10,214 bases of DNA from Rhodospirillales bacterium. GTDB taxonomy: Bacteria; Pseudomonadota; Alphaproteobacteria; QKFK01; SZUA-500. The position numbers and the translations under genes are program-made. The notes below the pieces were generated by a model. The model searched no databases and had not been told where the DNA came from. It worked only from the letters and a program-made list of their open reading frames with translations. The stretch spans positions 1-10,214 of the forward strand of contig QKFK01000277.1 of the NCBI GenBank assembly GCA_003252195.1, written 5' to 3'. Positions within the stretch are counted from its first letter, which is position 1. Each line of letters begins with the position of its first letter. Of the stretch, positions 1 through 6,689 are shown piece after piece.

Positions 1-221
1 GACTGAACATAATTAGCCCCCATTGGATTGTAGCTAATAGTTCTCTCTTGATATTGAGGGAATAGATATTGATGGCTTTCCATCATTTGTCTGGTTGACT
101 GAATAAAAACAGCTTCTTCACCATCAATAACAGGTATTTTACTAATACCAGGAAGGTAAAGCAACGCACATAAAATCGTTAAAAATAAATAAGGTCTATA
201 ACCTCTTAGCATATTTACCAC
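1..221 (-). CDS. GT-C glycosyltransferase, ArnT/PMT_2 type (N-terminal fragment, cut by window edge)
   Basis: Only the first 73 codons are present; the rest lies beyond the left edge. The visible part has a short basic N-terminus, a first membrane helix (about residues 11-25), then IPVIDGEEAVFIQSTRQMME. This fits the first periplasmic loop of the ArnT/PMT_2 family (COG1807), where an acidic D-E pair follows the first helix and precedes a 'REM-ESGDW-P' stretch. Such enzymes move sugars from polyprenyl-phosphate carriers onto lipid A, core or protein at the outer face of the inner membrane. I prefer the GTG start at 221, because AAAGAGG lies 5 nt upstream (227-233); the ATG at 212 is the alternative and lacks a well-spaced ribosome site. 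The gene is divergent from lptG and has a second GT-C enzyme two genes away, which suggests envelope glycan modification. The family is fairly sure; the substrate is unknown. Confidence 0.75.
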   Translation of the reverse strand, partial: MVNMLRGYRPYLFLTILCALLYLPGISKIPVIDGEEAVFIQSTRQMMESHQYLFPQYQERTISYNPMGANYVQ

Positions 222-416
222 TATTGCCTCTTTAATAAACCAACTCGACAATTTTACAATCTACTTGAAAACAGATAGAATTTTATAGCATTTCACATAT
301 AAAACGCCATATTTATTTTGATTAAATTTAATTTGTTGTGGTTTTTTTTTATCTAACGATGTAATTTTAGGTGTTTTGTAACTTACACATCTAACTATAT
401 TGAGCCTAATTAACAA
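222..416. promoter_or_regulatory. Divergent intergenic region between the left glycosyltransferase and lptG
   Basis: This 195-bp, very AT-rich spacer must carry the promoters of both divergent genes. No gene is visible in it. On the plus strand a weak -35/-10 pair can be drawn (TTGTGG at 336-341, TGTAAT at 360-365, 18-bp spacer), and TATATT at 396-401 is another -10-like hexamer. On the minus strand TATAAA (282-287 region) is a possible -10 without a convincing -35. A run of nine T (342-350) has no hairpin before it, so it is not a terminator. The individual hexamers are guesses in AT-rich DNA; the region's role follows from gene orientation. Confidence 0.45.
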
Positions 417-1520
417 ATGAAACCGACTTCTATAGTTTACAAATATTTAAGTAAGAATTTTTTTCTGTCACTTATATCGGTGCTATTCGCCGTTATGGGA
501 ATCATATTGCTTTTTGATACGATTGAATTGTTGCGTCGTTCTTCAACCAAAGACGTACCTTTTACCCAAGTTATAGAAATGGGAATTTTAAAACTCCCTC
601 AAATGATAAATATGATTCTACCTTTTGCGGTTATGCTTGGGGCTATGGTGTGTTTTTGGCGTTTAAGCAAAAGCAATGAATTAGTTATCGTGCGATCAGC
701 AGGCGTATCTGTTTGGCAATTTTTGTTACCAGTTTTAAGCGTTGCTTTCTTAGTCGGATTAGTAAACATCACTATTGTGAACCCAATATCGGCTCAAATG
801 TTCAAAACATATGAACGTATGGAAGAAGAATTTTCGCTCAGCGATAATAGCTTCCTTAAAATATCTGGCAATGGACTTTGGCTAAGAGAAAGCAAGGGGA
901 ACGGCATAAGTGCTATAGTTCATTCTAGAACAGTTAGACAAGATAGCATGTCTTTAGTTATGACAGATATTACCATTATGGAAGTAACCGATGGTGAAAC
1001 AGTCGCCAGACGTCTTGAAGCTCAAAAAGCAATTCTAAAAGACAATATTTTTCATCTAGAAAAAATATGGGTAATAACCCCAGGTAAATCTAATATATAC
1101 GAAGAAAAAATTGAATATAACACCAACCTCACTATAGGTAAAATTCAAGAAAAATTTGCCTCACCTGAAACTCTATCTTTTTGGGATTTACCAGGATTTA
1201 TTAAGTTCTTTGAAGCTTCTGGATTTTCTGCCAATAAACATATTGTACACTGGCTAACCTTAATGTTCTCTCCTTTTATGCTTTGTTCAATGGTGCTGGT
1301 AGCTGCAATTTTCACATTATCTCCCAACCTAAGACAAGGCAAAATCCTATTTAAAATAGTTGGCGGAGTTGCATCAGGTTTTATTATATATTTCCTATCT
1401 AGATTAGTTTATACCCTCGGCCAATCTAACACTATTCCACCAATCATGGCGGTATGGACCCCCATATTAGTACCAAGTTTTATAAGCATCTCAGTTTTAC
1501 TCCACCTTGAAGACGGCTAA
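417..1520 (+). CDS. lptG: LPS export ABC transporter permease LptG
   Basis: LptG is one of the two inner-membrane permease subunits of LptB2FG, which extracts lipopolysaccharide from the inner membrane and passes it to LptC and LptA. The 367-aa length is typical. Three membrane helices (about 16-36, 58-80, 100-122) are followed by a periplasmic beta-jellyroll domain (about 125-245) and three more helices (about 274-300, 308-334, 340-363), the LptF/LptG fold (YjgP/YjgQ family). LptG rather than LptF is indicated by FDTIELLRR near residue 33, by SPETLSFWDLPGFI near 249 and by the IPPIMAVW and EDG-type C-terminus, as in alphaproteobacterial LptG. The ATG at 417 has only a weak ribosome site (GAG at 402-404). 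The gene heads an operon with the GT39 and PAP2 genes. Unusually, lptF is not directly upstream; that side holds a divergent gene. Confidence 0.93.
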   Translation: MKPTSIVYKYLSKNFFLSLISVLFAVMGIILLFDTIELLRRSSTKDVPFTQVIEMGILKLPQMINMILPFAVMLGAMVCFWRLSKSNELVIVRSAGVSVWQFLLPVLSVAFLVGLVNITIVNPISAQMFKTYERMEEEFSLSDNSFLKISGNGLWLRESKGNGISAIVHSRTVRQDSMSLVMTDITIMEVTDGETVARRLEAQKAILKDNIFHLEKIWVITPGKSNIYEEKIEYNTNLTIGKIQEKFASPETLSFWDLPGFIKFFEASGFSANKHIVHWLTLMFSPFMLCSMVLVAAIFTLSPNLRQGKILFKIVGGVASGFIIYFLSRLVYTLGQSNTIPPIMAVWTPILVPSFISISVLLHLEDG

Positions 1521-1523
1521 AAA

Positions 1524-3008
1524 ATGAAAAAGATTAATTATTACTCATTATCATCAGCAATTTGTGTTTTGCTTGCCATAACTATATGGCGATTAGTTGA
1601 ATTGCACTTCAACCCTTTTGATTTATTCTTCGATGAGGCTCAATATTGGCATTGGGGTCAATTTCCTGCATTTGGTTATTATTCAAAACCCCCTATGGTT
1701 GCTTGGTCCATTTGGCTTACAACATCTATTTGCGGACAAGGGATTACATGCATTAAGTCTGGCACATCAATCGCACATCTTTTATCTGCTATTGCCATTT
1801 ATTTAAGTGGCAGAAAGTTATTTTCTGCTAAAGCTGGATTTTGGTCTGCGCTTAGTTTTATGTCTCTTCCTGCGGTAGGTTTATCGGTTAACCTTATATC
1901 AACTGACCCATTCTTATTATGTTTCTGGGCATGGTCCTTGTTATGTTTTATCTACGCACTAGAGCAAAACAAATTACACCAATGGATTGGCTTAGGTGTT
2001 TTTGCTGGACTTGGCATGCTTAGCAAATATGCCATGGTAGTATTCTTACCATCTGTGTTTATTTACTATATATGGCAATATAAAAACTTAAACATTCTTA
2101 AAAACCCCAAATTATGGCTAGCCTTGCTAGTTTCTTTCATTGTTTATTCTCCTAACCTATATTGGAATTATCAGAACCACTTTGTAAGCTATATGCACAC
2201 CAAAGATAATGCTAACATTGGCAAATCTTTAATTCACCCATTAAAGTGTTTAGAATTTTTAGGCTCTCAATTTGCGGTATTTGGTCCAATCTTATTTGCT
2301 ACATTGCTGTACATGATTGCAAATTTATCAAAAATAACCATCGGTGATAATGCCCGTAAATATCGTCTACTAATGTCTTTTACCATTCCTTTAATTGCCA
2401 TAATGACGATAGAAGGTTTCTTATCCAGAGCTAACGCCAACTGGGCAGCAGCCGCATATGTATCTGGAGCAATAGTTGTTTCTGCTTATTTGGCAGAAAA
2501 GAATCTTCGCTTATTAAAAATATCTTTTATCTTACATATTGTTTTATATGCGCTACTTATCAATATTCCAACTATTACTCAGATTGTTCATTTTGAAGGT
2601 AGCAAGAACACAGACCCGATGTATAAATATCGCGGTTGGGATAAACTAGGTGAAAAGGTAGAAACTTTATTAAACCAAAACCCAGATGCAACATTGCTAT
2701 TTAACGAGCGTAAAGTTCTTACTCCTATGCTCTATTATGTACATCCTTACCCATTTAATAGAATTGCAAAATTCAACCCAGATGGAAGAATTGATGATCA
2801 TTATGAACTAACCAGAGATTTAAAAGATGTAAATTCTAAAGAATATATTTTAATTTCTAGACGCATTGAAGAAGTAAATCAGGTAAAAAAATGCTTTTCT
2901 GAGAATAAAGAATTGAACAAAATAGAGATACAAGTGTATAAGGACTATTCAGTCACTGTTTATCCATATCTGTTGAAAGGCTTTAAAGGATACGATAAAT
3001 GCCAATAA
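1524..3008 (+). CDS. Membrane GT-C glycosyltransferase, family 39 (PMT_2/ArnT-like)
   Basis: This 494-aa polytopic protein is probably a polyprenyl-phosphate-dependent sugar transferase facing the periplasm. Helix 1 (about 11-27) is followed by FFDEAQYWHW, whose D37-E38 pair is the expected catalytic or metal-linked acidic motif of GT-C enzymes, and then GYYSKPPMVAW (51-61), the PMT_2 hallmark. STDPFLLCFW (126-135), GLGMLSKY (162-169) and ANANWAAAAYVSG (303-315) are further family-type blocks. Many hydrophobic segments fill residues 60-350, and a soluble C-terminal domain of about 140 residues begins with YRGWDKLGEKVE. The gene starts 3 nt after the lptG stop and overlaps the PAP2 gene by 10 bp, so the three are surely co-transcribed. 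Known relatives add 4-amino-arabinose (ArnT) or galacturonic acid (rhizobial Rgt proteins) to lipid A or core. The donor and acceptor here cannot be read from the sequence. Confidence 0.87.
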   Translation: MKKINYYSLSSAICVLLAITIWRLVELHFNPFDLFFDEAQYWHWGQFPAFGYYSKPPMVAWSIWLTTSICGQGITCIKSGTSIAHLLSAIAIYLSGRKLFSAKAGFWSALSFMSLPAVGLSVNLISTDPFLLCFWAWSLLCFIYALEQNKLHQWIGLGVFAGLGMLSKYAMVVFLPSVFIYYIWQYKNLNILKNPKLWLALLVSFIVYSPNLYWNYQNHFVSYMHTKDNANIGKSLIHPLKCLEFLGSQFAVFGPILFATLLYMIANLSKITIGDNARKYRLLMSFTIPLIAIMTIEGFLSRANANWAAAAYVSGAIVVSAYLAEKNLRLLKISFILHIVLYALLINIPTITQIVHFEGSKNTDPMYKYRGWDKLGEKVETLLNQNPDATLLFNERKVLTPMLYYVHPYPFNRIAKFNPDGRIDDHYELTRDLKDVNSKEYILISRRIEEVNQVKKCFSENKELNKIEIQVYKDYSVTVYPYLLKGFKGYDKCQ

Positions 3009-3688
3009 AACGAATTAAAAAAGCTGTATTAAACCGCCCTTTTACATGTTTAATAATAACCTTTGTACTAGGATTATTTGTTTATTACCCCAAAATTGAT
3101 ATTGAGGTTAGTCGCTTTTTTTACTCATATGAAACAAAGTTGTTTTATATGAAATACAATCCTATTTTTAGGTTTGTTCACAGTGGTTTTCCAGAAATAT
3201 TAGTTGGAATAGCAACTTCTGTGTTAATCATATGGCTTATTGGCGAAGCTCGTCATCAAAAATGGCTACTCGGCATAAATAGAAAAGTTGGCTCATATGT
3301 AGTCGGCTCAATTGTCTTAGGACCTGGCATTATAGTAAATGGAATTTTCAAAAGCCTATGGGGCAGAGCAAGACCTAGCCAAATAGTAGAGTTTGGTGGC
3401 GACAAAATATACACACCGCCTCTTGTTATAACCGACCAATGCGATTGGAACTGTTCTTTCATGTCTGGGCATGCATCAGTTGGCTTCTGGGTAACCTGTT
3501 TTGCCTTTATGGTAAAAGGCAAGTCACGCCCATATGCAATTGCTCTTGCCATAGCAATCGGTTGTCTATTTAGTGTTAGCCGTGTTGCTCAAGGCGGACA
3601 CTTTTTATCTGATGTAATTTATGCAGGCACCGTAACTATATTAATTAACCTATGGTTATACGGCGTGATCTTTGAAAAAGATAATTAA
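2999..3688 (+). CDS. PAP2-family membrane phosphatase (lipid A or undecaprenyl-PP phosphatase-like)
   Basis: The 229-aa membrane protein belongs to the PAP2 phosphatase superfamily, and all three active-site motifs are intact: KSLWGRARP (K118, R125-P126; K-X6-RP), SGH (156-158) and SRVAQGGHFLSD (S194, R195, H201, D205; SR-X5-H-X3-D). H201 would be the phosphate-accepting nucleophile, H158 the acid. Helices are near 14-31, 66-81, 98-115, 160-172, 178-193 and 206-224. The CDWNCSF stretch before SGH (148-154) resembles what I recall of alphaproteobacterial PAP2 enzymes of the lipid A phosphatase (LpxE/LpxF) group; this is recollection, not a search. AAAGGA (2985-2990) sits 8 nt before the ATG, inside the upstream gene. 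Being coupled to a GT-C enzyme and LptG, it plausibly removes a lipid A phosphate; recycling of undecaprenyl pyrophosphate is the main alternative. Confidence 0.88.
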   Translation: MPIKRIKKAVLNRPFTCLIITFVLGLFVYYPKIDIEVSRFFYSYETKLFYMKYNPIFRFVHSGFPEILVGIATSVLIIWLIGEARHQKWLLGINRKVGSYVVGSIVLGPGIIVNGIFKSLWGRARPSQIVEFGGDKIYTPPLVITDQCDWNCSFMSGHASVGFWVTCFAFMVKGKSRPYAIALAIAIGCLFSVSRVAQGGHFLSDVIYAGTVTILINLWLYGVIFEKDN

Positions 3689-4356
3689 AGCCAATTAGTT
3701 TTAATTACGTTTTCTAATTCATTCATATCACTAATAACACTATCTGCTCCAGCCTTAATAAGCTTGTCTGCATGGTCTTTAGTGCAATGAGAGCCACCTG
3801 TAAAGCCGACTACATACATGCCCGCTTTTTTTGCCCCAATAACACCATTAGCGCTATCTTCAATCACAATTGTCCTACATGGTGATGCTTGCATCTTTTC
3901 AGCGGCATAATAAAAAATATCTGGTGCAGGTTTGCCTTTTTCTACCAAGTGAGCGCTAAAATAATTACCCTCAAAATAATCTTGCACACCTGCAAGTTCT
4001 AAAGATAAAGCAAGATGCTTTGGAGAGCTCCCCGAAGCCACGCATATTTTTTGCTTATCATCATAAAATTTTTGCAAAAGCTCTTTAATACCTTTAATTG
4101 GTTTTAGCTCCGCATGCTTGCGTGATGATATAAGGTTATCAACTCTTGAAAGATAATCTTCGGGAAGTTTTTTATTAAACTCTGCCTCTAATGTATCCAT
4201 CATAAAAGAAACTGTACAACCAGTAAAACGTTGATATACATCCGCCAAAGAGATGTCAATTCCCTCTTCTGCCAACACCTCGACATGAGCCCCACAAGAT
4301 ATAGGCTCGCTATCAACTATAACGCCATCACAATCAAAAATTATAAGCTCAGCCAT
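3685..4356 (-). CDS. HAD-superfamily hydrolase, subfamily IA (beta-phosphoglucomutase/sugar-phosphatase-like)
   Basis: The 223-aa protein has every HAD motif: FDCDGVIVDSEP with the D8 nucleophile and D10 acid/base, SGSSP (108-112) with the phosphate-binding serine, K142 in GKPAPDIF, and the metal-binding IEDSANG (165-171). An alpha-helical cap of the subfamily IA type lies between motifs I and II (about 15-85). The 'DSEP' and 'KPAPDIF' wording fits COG0637, which holds beta-phosphoglucomutase, 2-deoxyglucose-6-phosphatase and similar small cytoplasmic phosphatases; the substrate cannot be assigned. AGGAG (4364-4368) lies 7 nt before the ATG, inside the end of recX, whose reading frame overlaps this one by 8 bp, so translation is probably coupled. 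The TAA stop shares 4 bp with the stop of the convergent PAP2 gene. Confidence 0.9.
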   Translation of the reverse strand: MAELIIFDCDGVIVDSEPISCGAHVEVLAEEGIDISLADVYQRFTGCTVSFMMDTLEAEFNKKLPEDYLSRVDNLISSRKHAELKPIKGIKELLQKFYDDKQKICVASGSSPKHLALSLELAGVQDYFEGNYFSAHLVEKGKPAPDIFYYAAEKMQASPCRTIVIEDSANGVIGAKKAGMYVVGFTGGSHCTKDHADKLIKAGADSVISDMNELENVIKTNWL

Positions 4357-4915
4357 TTAACATCTCCTCTAGCTCTTCTTCACATTCTGCTTTTAATATC
4401 TTAATTGACAAATCATATGGAAAGCCATTTCTTGCCATAGTAGCCAATTCTTTTTGTAATTTATCTTCTCTTTTATCCAAATTTCCAAACATTCCAAACC
4501 TTTTTTTTCGGGCAAATTTTATTGCCGCCTCAATTTGAAACATCTGGTTATTCTCTTCAAGATTATCTATGCATTTATCTATTATATCAGAAGGCACACC
4601 CTTTTGCTTCATCTTAAGCATCATCATTTTAAGAGATGTCCCTTTGGATACCAAAGCTCTGGTTAAATTTTCTGCATATCTGTTATCGTCAACATAGCTA
4701 TATTTTTGCATTTTGCTGACAATATCTTCTATCCACCCTTTGCAATCATCTATATTTGTTTCATCTGGATATGCTAGTTTTGCCTTATTAACCCTACGCA
4801 TCAAAACTTGACGTAAATTATCAGCTGAACTTTCATATCTTTGCAAATAATACAAAGCAATATTTTCTAGCCTTTTAGCATTAATTTTTTTGGGTTTGCT
4901 TGCTTTATCAGACAT
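4349..4915 (-). CDS. recX: Regulatory protein RecX
   Basis: RecX binds RecA filaments and limits recombinase activity in the cytoplasm. The 188-aa protein has the family's helical repeats: ALYYLQRYESSADNLRQVLM (20-39), then YVDDNRYAENL (74-84, the conserved D-D-x-RYA block), followed by KGTSLKMMMLKMKQKGV (91-107). The rest, about 110-188, is a charged helical region ending in an acidic tail. Length is within the usual 150-200+ range. The ATG at 4915 has no strong ribosome site (AAGATAG a few bases upstream). recA is not in the window; recX is instead paired with the HAD gene and divergent from hslO. A plausible promoter and a LexA-like site lie just upstream and suggest SOS control. Confidence 0.88.
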   Translation of the reverse strand: MSDKASKPKKINAKRLENIALYYLQRYESSADNLRQVLMRRVNKAKLAYPDETNIDDCKGWIEDIVSKMQKYSYVDDNRYAENLTRALVSKGTSLKMMMLKMKQKGVPSDIIDKCIDNLEENNQMFQIEAAIKFARKKRFGMFGNLDKREDKLQKELATMARNGFPYDLSIKILKAECEEELEEMLNG

Positions 4916-4931
4916 TTTACACTATCTTGTT

Positions 4932-4946
4932 GAAACGTATTAGAAC
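4932..4946 (-). promoter_or_regulatory. Candidate LexA operator (GTTC-N7-TTTC) at recX
   Basis: The minus strand reads GTTC, then seven bases, then TTTC. The LexA box of alphaproteobacteria is the direct repeat GTTC-N7-GTTC, so this site has one mismatch in eight fixed positions. It starts 2 nt downstream of the proposed recX -10, where a bound repressor would block initiation. Position and target gene, rather than match quality alone, make it credible. Confidence 0.4.
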
Positions 4947-4948
4947 TA

Positions 4949-4978
4949 ATAATAAACCAAGGTTCAATCTTACGCCAA
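4949..4978 (-). promoter_or_regulatory. Candidate sigma70-type promoter of recX
   Basis: On the minus strand TTGGCG (4978-4973) and TATTAT (4954-4949) are separated by 18 bp; they match the -35 and -10 consensus at 4/6 and 5/6 positions. The -10 lies about 33 nt before the recX ATG. This is the best-looking pair in the recX-hslO spacer (4916-5002). No equally good pair was found for hslO on the plus strand, and no CCCCAT-like heat-shock -10 is present. Inference only. Confidence 0.45.
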
Positions 4979-5002
4979 TAACAAAATATTACTAGAGGTA
5001 AC

Positions 5003-5929
5003 ATGACAGACTTTGACTTTGATAATGTGGTGTCTTTCCATATTGATTCTGGAGCTTTTAGAGGCAAAATTATTCGCCTTAGCAAAACAGCCGACATTAT
5101 CCTTAATAAACACAAATATCCAAAGCCAATCGCAGGTGCTTTATGTGAGAGCATGGCTCTTGGCGTTGTATTGTCATCAGCCTTAAAATATGATGGTTTA
5201 TTCACTCTACAGACTAAAACCAATGGACCAATATCATCTGTTGTGGTTGACGTAACCTCACAAGGCAAAATGCGTGCCTTTGCGCGTTATAACGAAGAGC
5301 AACTTACAAACGCTCAAACCAAAAGAAAAACTCTTGGTGAATTAGAGCCTGCCCCACATTTATTCTGTGGTGGCTACATGGCATTTACGGTTGACCAAGG
5401 CACTGATATGAATTCATACCAAGGTATAGTCGAGCTAGAAGGCAATACTTTAGCTGATTGCGCACACAAATATTTCAGACAATCAGAACAAATAGAAACA
5501 GCTATTAAAATTGCAATCGTTCCACCAGAAGAAGGTAGCGACTATGGCTGGAGAGCATGTGCTATAATGCTTCAAAGAATGCCTGAAAACGGTGGAAAAG
5601 TAAAAACAGATAAAGAAGAGTTAGACCACGCATGGATTGATGCGGTTACACTGCTTGGCTCAATGACAGACAAAGAAATGGTATCTCAAAAGCTATCTCC
5701 AACAGATGTTATTTATCGCCTATACCACAGCAATGAACTAACCATCACAGATACACATCGCCTAGAATTTGGTTGTCGTTGTAGCAAAGAAAAAGTAGAA
5801 GAAACTCTTAAATCTTTTGACCGCGCAGACTTAGCCGATATGAAAAAAGACGATGGTAACATTGGTGTTACTTGTCAATTCTGTTCTACTGAATATATAT
5901 TTACAGAAGAAGAATTATATAAGGACTAA
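5003..5929 (+). CDS. hslO: Redox-regulated molecular chaperone Hsp33
   Basis: Hsp33 is a cytoplasmic holdase that is inactive when reduced and zinc-bound, and that unfolds its C-terminal switch on oxidation to hold unfolding proteins. The 308-aa protein shows the family N-terminus (FHIDSGAFRGKIIRL, 12-26), the core around GALCESMALGVVLSSALKYDG (45-65) and GGYMAFTVDQG (123-133), and the C-terminal redox switch with C258-x-C260 and C291-x-x-C294, the four zinc ligands at the usual spacing. It is therefore expected to be redox-active. AGAGGT (4994-4999) precedes the ATG with a short 3-nt gap. The gene is divergent from recX and its stop lies 4 nt before a lipoprotein gene, with which it forms an operon ending at the 6650-6681 terminator. 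No sigma32-type promoter was recognised upstream. Confidence 0.96.
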   Translation: MTDFDFDNVVSFHIDSGAFRGKIIRLSKTADIILNKHKYPKPIAGALCESMALGVVLSSALKYDGLFTLQTKTNGPISSVVVDVTSQGKMRAFARYNEEQLTNAQTKRKTLGELEPAPHLFCGGYMAFTVDQGTDMNSYQGIVELEGNTLADCAHKYFRQSEQIETAIKIAIVPPEEGSDYGWRACAIMLQRMPENGGKVKTDKEELDHAWIDAVTLLGSMTDKEMVSQKLSPTDVIYRLYHSNELTITDTHRLEFGCRCSKEKVEETLKSFDRADLADMKKDDGNIGVTCQFCSTEYIFTEEELYKD

Positions 5930-5933
5930 TCAT

Positions 5934-6596
5934 ATGAAAAGCTTTATAAAAATATTTGCAGTTACGTTGTTTTTAGTAGCATGTTCTAACAACCCTCCAC
6001 CAACTAGCACCATGATAATTCCTGCTGGCGATGTTGATTATGTTGAAAGTGATATCGAGCTACCAAAAGTATCTGAAACATATCCTGAAATTCACTTTTC
6101 AGATAAAGCACCAATCAACCTTAATGTTTCTAAGATTGATATAGTTTCTAAGTTTAAACCAACTTTTAGAGACCCTAATGTTGAGCATTTAATGCCTGTT
6201 CCGCTAGAAAGTGGGGCGCTTAATTGGGCAAAAGACAGGTTAAAAGCAACCAACCCAGATAGCAAATTAAACTTCCGCTTTATCGTATGGGATGCCAGCG
6301 TTAAGGAAGACGACATTAAAGCAAGCAAAATGTTTGCCAGAGATAAAAGCCAATATACCGCGAGAATTGACGTTGCACTTCAAGCGATTGGGACTGATGG
6401 GGATATTGTAGCAGAAACCACTGCTGTATCATGGCGCAAAGTGACCGTACCATCAGATATCAGCATAGCTGAACGTGAGGCTGTTTGGTATGATTTAGAA
6501 AAGCGTGTTCTACATGATTTTGACAGCAAAATAATCGATGGCATAAACCAATATATGATTGATTATGTTGTCATGGACACCACAAATGATAACTAG
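5934..6596 (+). CDS. Uncharacterised lipoprotein, co-transcribed with hslO
   Basis: A 220-aa protein with a short signal peptide (MKSFIKIFAVTLFLVAC); LVAC at 14-17 is a good lipobox with C17 as the lipidated residue, followed by SNN, so outer-membrane sorting is likely. A Pro-rich linker leads into a mixed alpha/beta domain. The stretch PNVEHLMPVPLESGALNWAK (81-100), then DRLKAT, IVWDASV (117-123) and a C-terminal helix with AEREAVWYDLE (179-189) looks like a lipoprotein family of unknown function that I associate with alphaproteobacteria. I know no assigned function. I chose the ATG at 5934 over an upstream in-frame start at 5853, because AAGGA (5921-5925) lies 8 nt before it and it yields a clean signal peptide. 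The gene follows hslO by 4 nt, hinting at an envelope-stress link. Confidence 0.85.
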   Translation: MKSFIKIFAVTLFLVACSNNPPPTSTMIIPAGDVDYVESDIELPKVSETYPEIHFSDKAPINLNVSKIDIVSKFKPTFRDPNVEHLMPVPLESGALNWAKDRLKATNPDSKLNFRFIVWDASVKEDDIKASKMFARDKSQYTARIDVALQAIGTDGDIVAETTAVSWRKVTVPSDISIAEREAVWYDLEKRVLHDFDSKIIDGINQYMIDYVVMDTTNDN

Positions 6597-6649
6597 TCAC
6601 ATGAGTTAGGCATAAAGAACCTCATGCAAACCACAGCATTATAAACAAC

Positions 6650-6681
6650 AAAAAAGGCGGTAACTAACACCGCCTTTTTTT
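6650..6681. terminator. Bidirectional rho-independent terminator
   Basis: A 12-bp perfect stem (6650-6661 paired with 6669-6680, core GGCGGT/ACCGCC) encloses a 7-nt loop. It is flanked by T7 (6675-6681) on the plus strand and by A6 (6650-6655) that reads as U6 on the minus strand. It sits between the convergent lipoprotein and folE genes and can serve both. Confidence 0.93.
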
Positions 6682-6689
6682 ATAATCGA

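Noticed and set aside
342..350. T9 tract as a terminator
   Set aside because: No hairpin precedes it and it lies between divergent genes, where no terminator is needed.
4916..5002. Heat-shock (sigma32-type) promoter for hslO
   Set aside because: CTTG-like bases occur, but no CCCCAT-like -10 at the right distance.
4867..5268. 133-aa minus-strand ORF running from recX back across the start of hslO
   Set aside because: It is antisense to the well-conserved Hsp33 N-terminus and has no recognisable domain or ribosome site.
5853..5933. Longer in-frame start for the lipoprotein, overlapping the end of hslO
   Set aside because: It would bury the signal peptide and lipobox 27 residues inside the protein; the ATG at 5934 has a good ribosome site.
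6600..6626. Short inverted repeat CATGAG / CTCATG after the lipoprotein gene
   Set aside because: Six base pairs around a 15-nt loop is weak and is overshadowed by the strong hairpin 25 nt further on.
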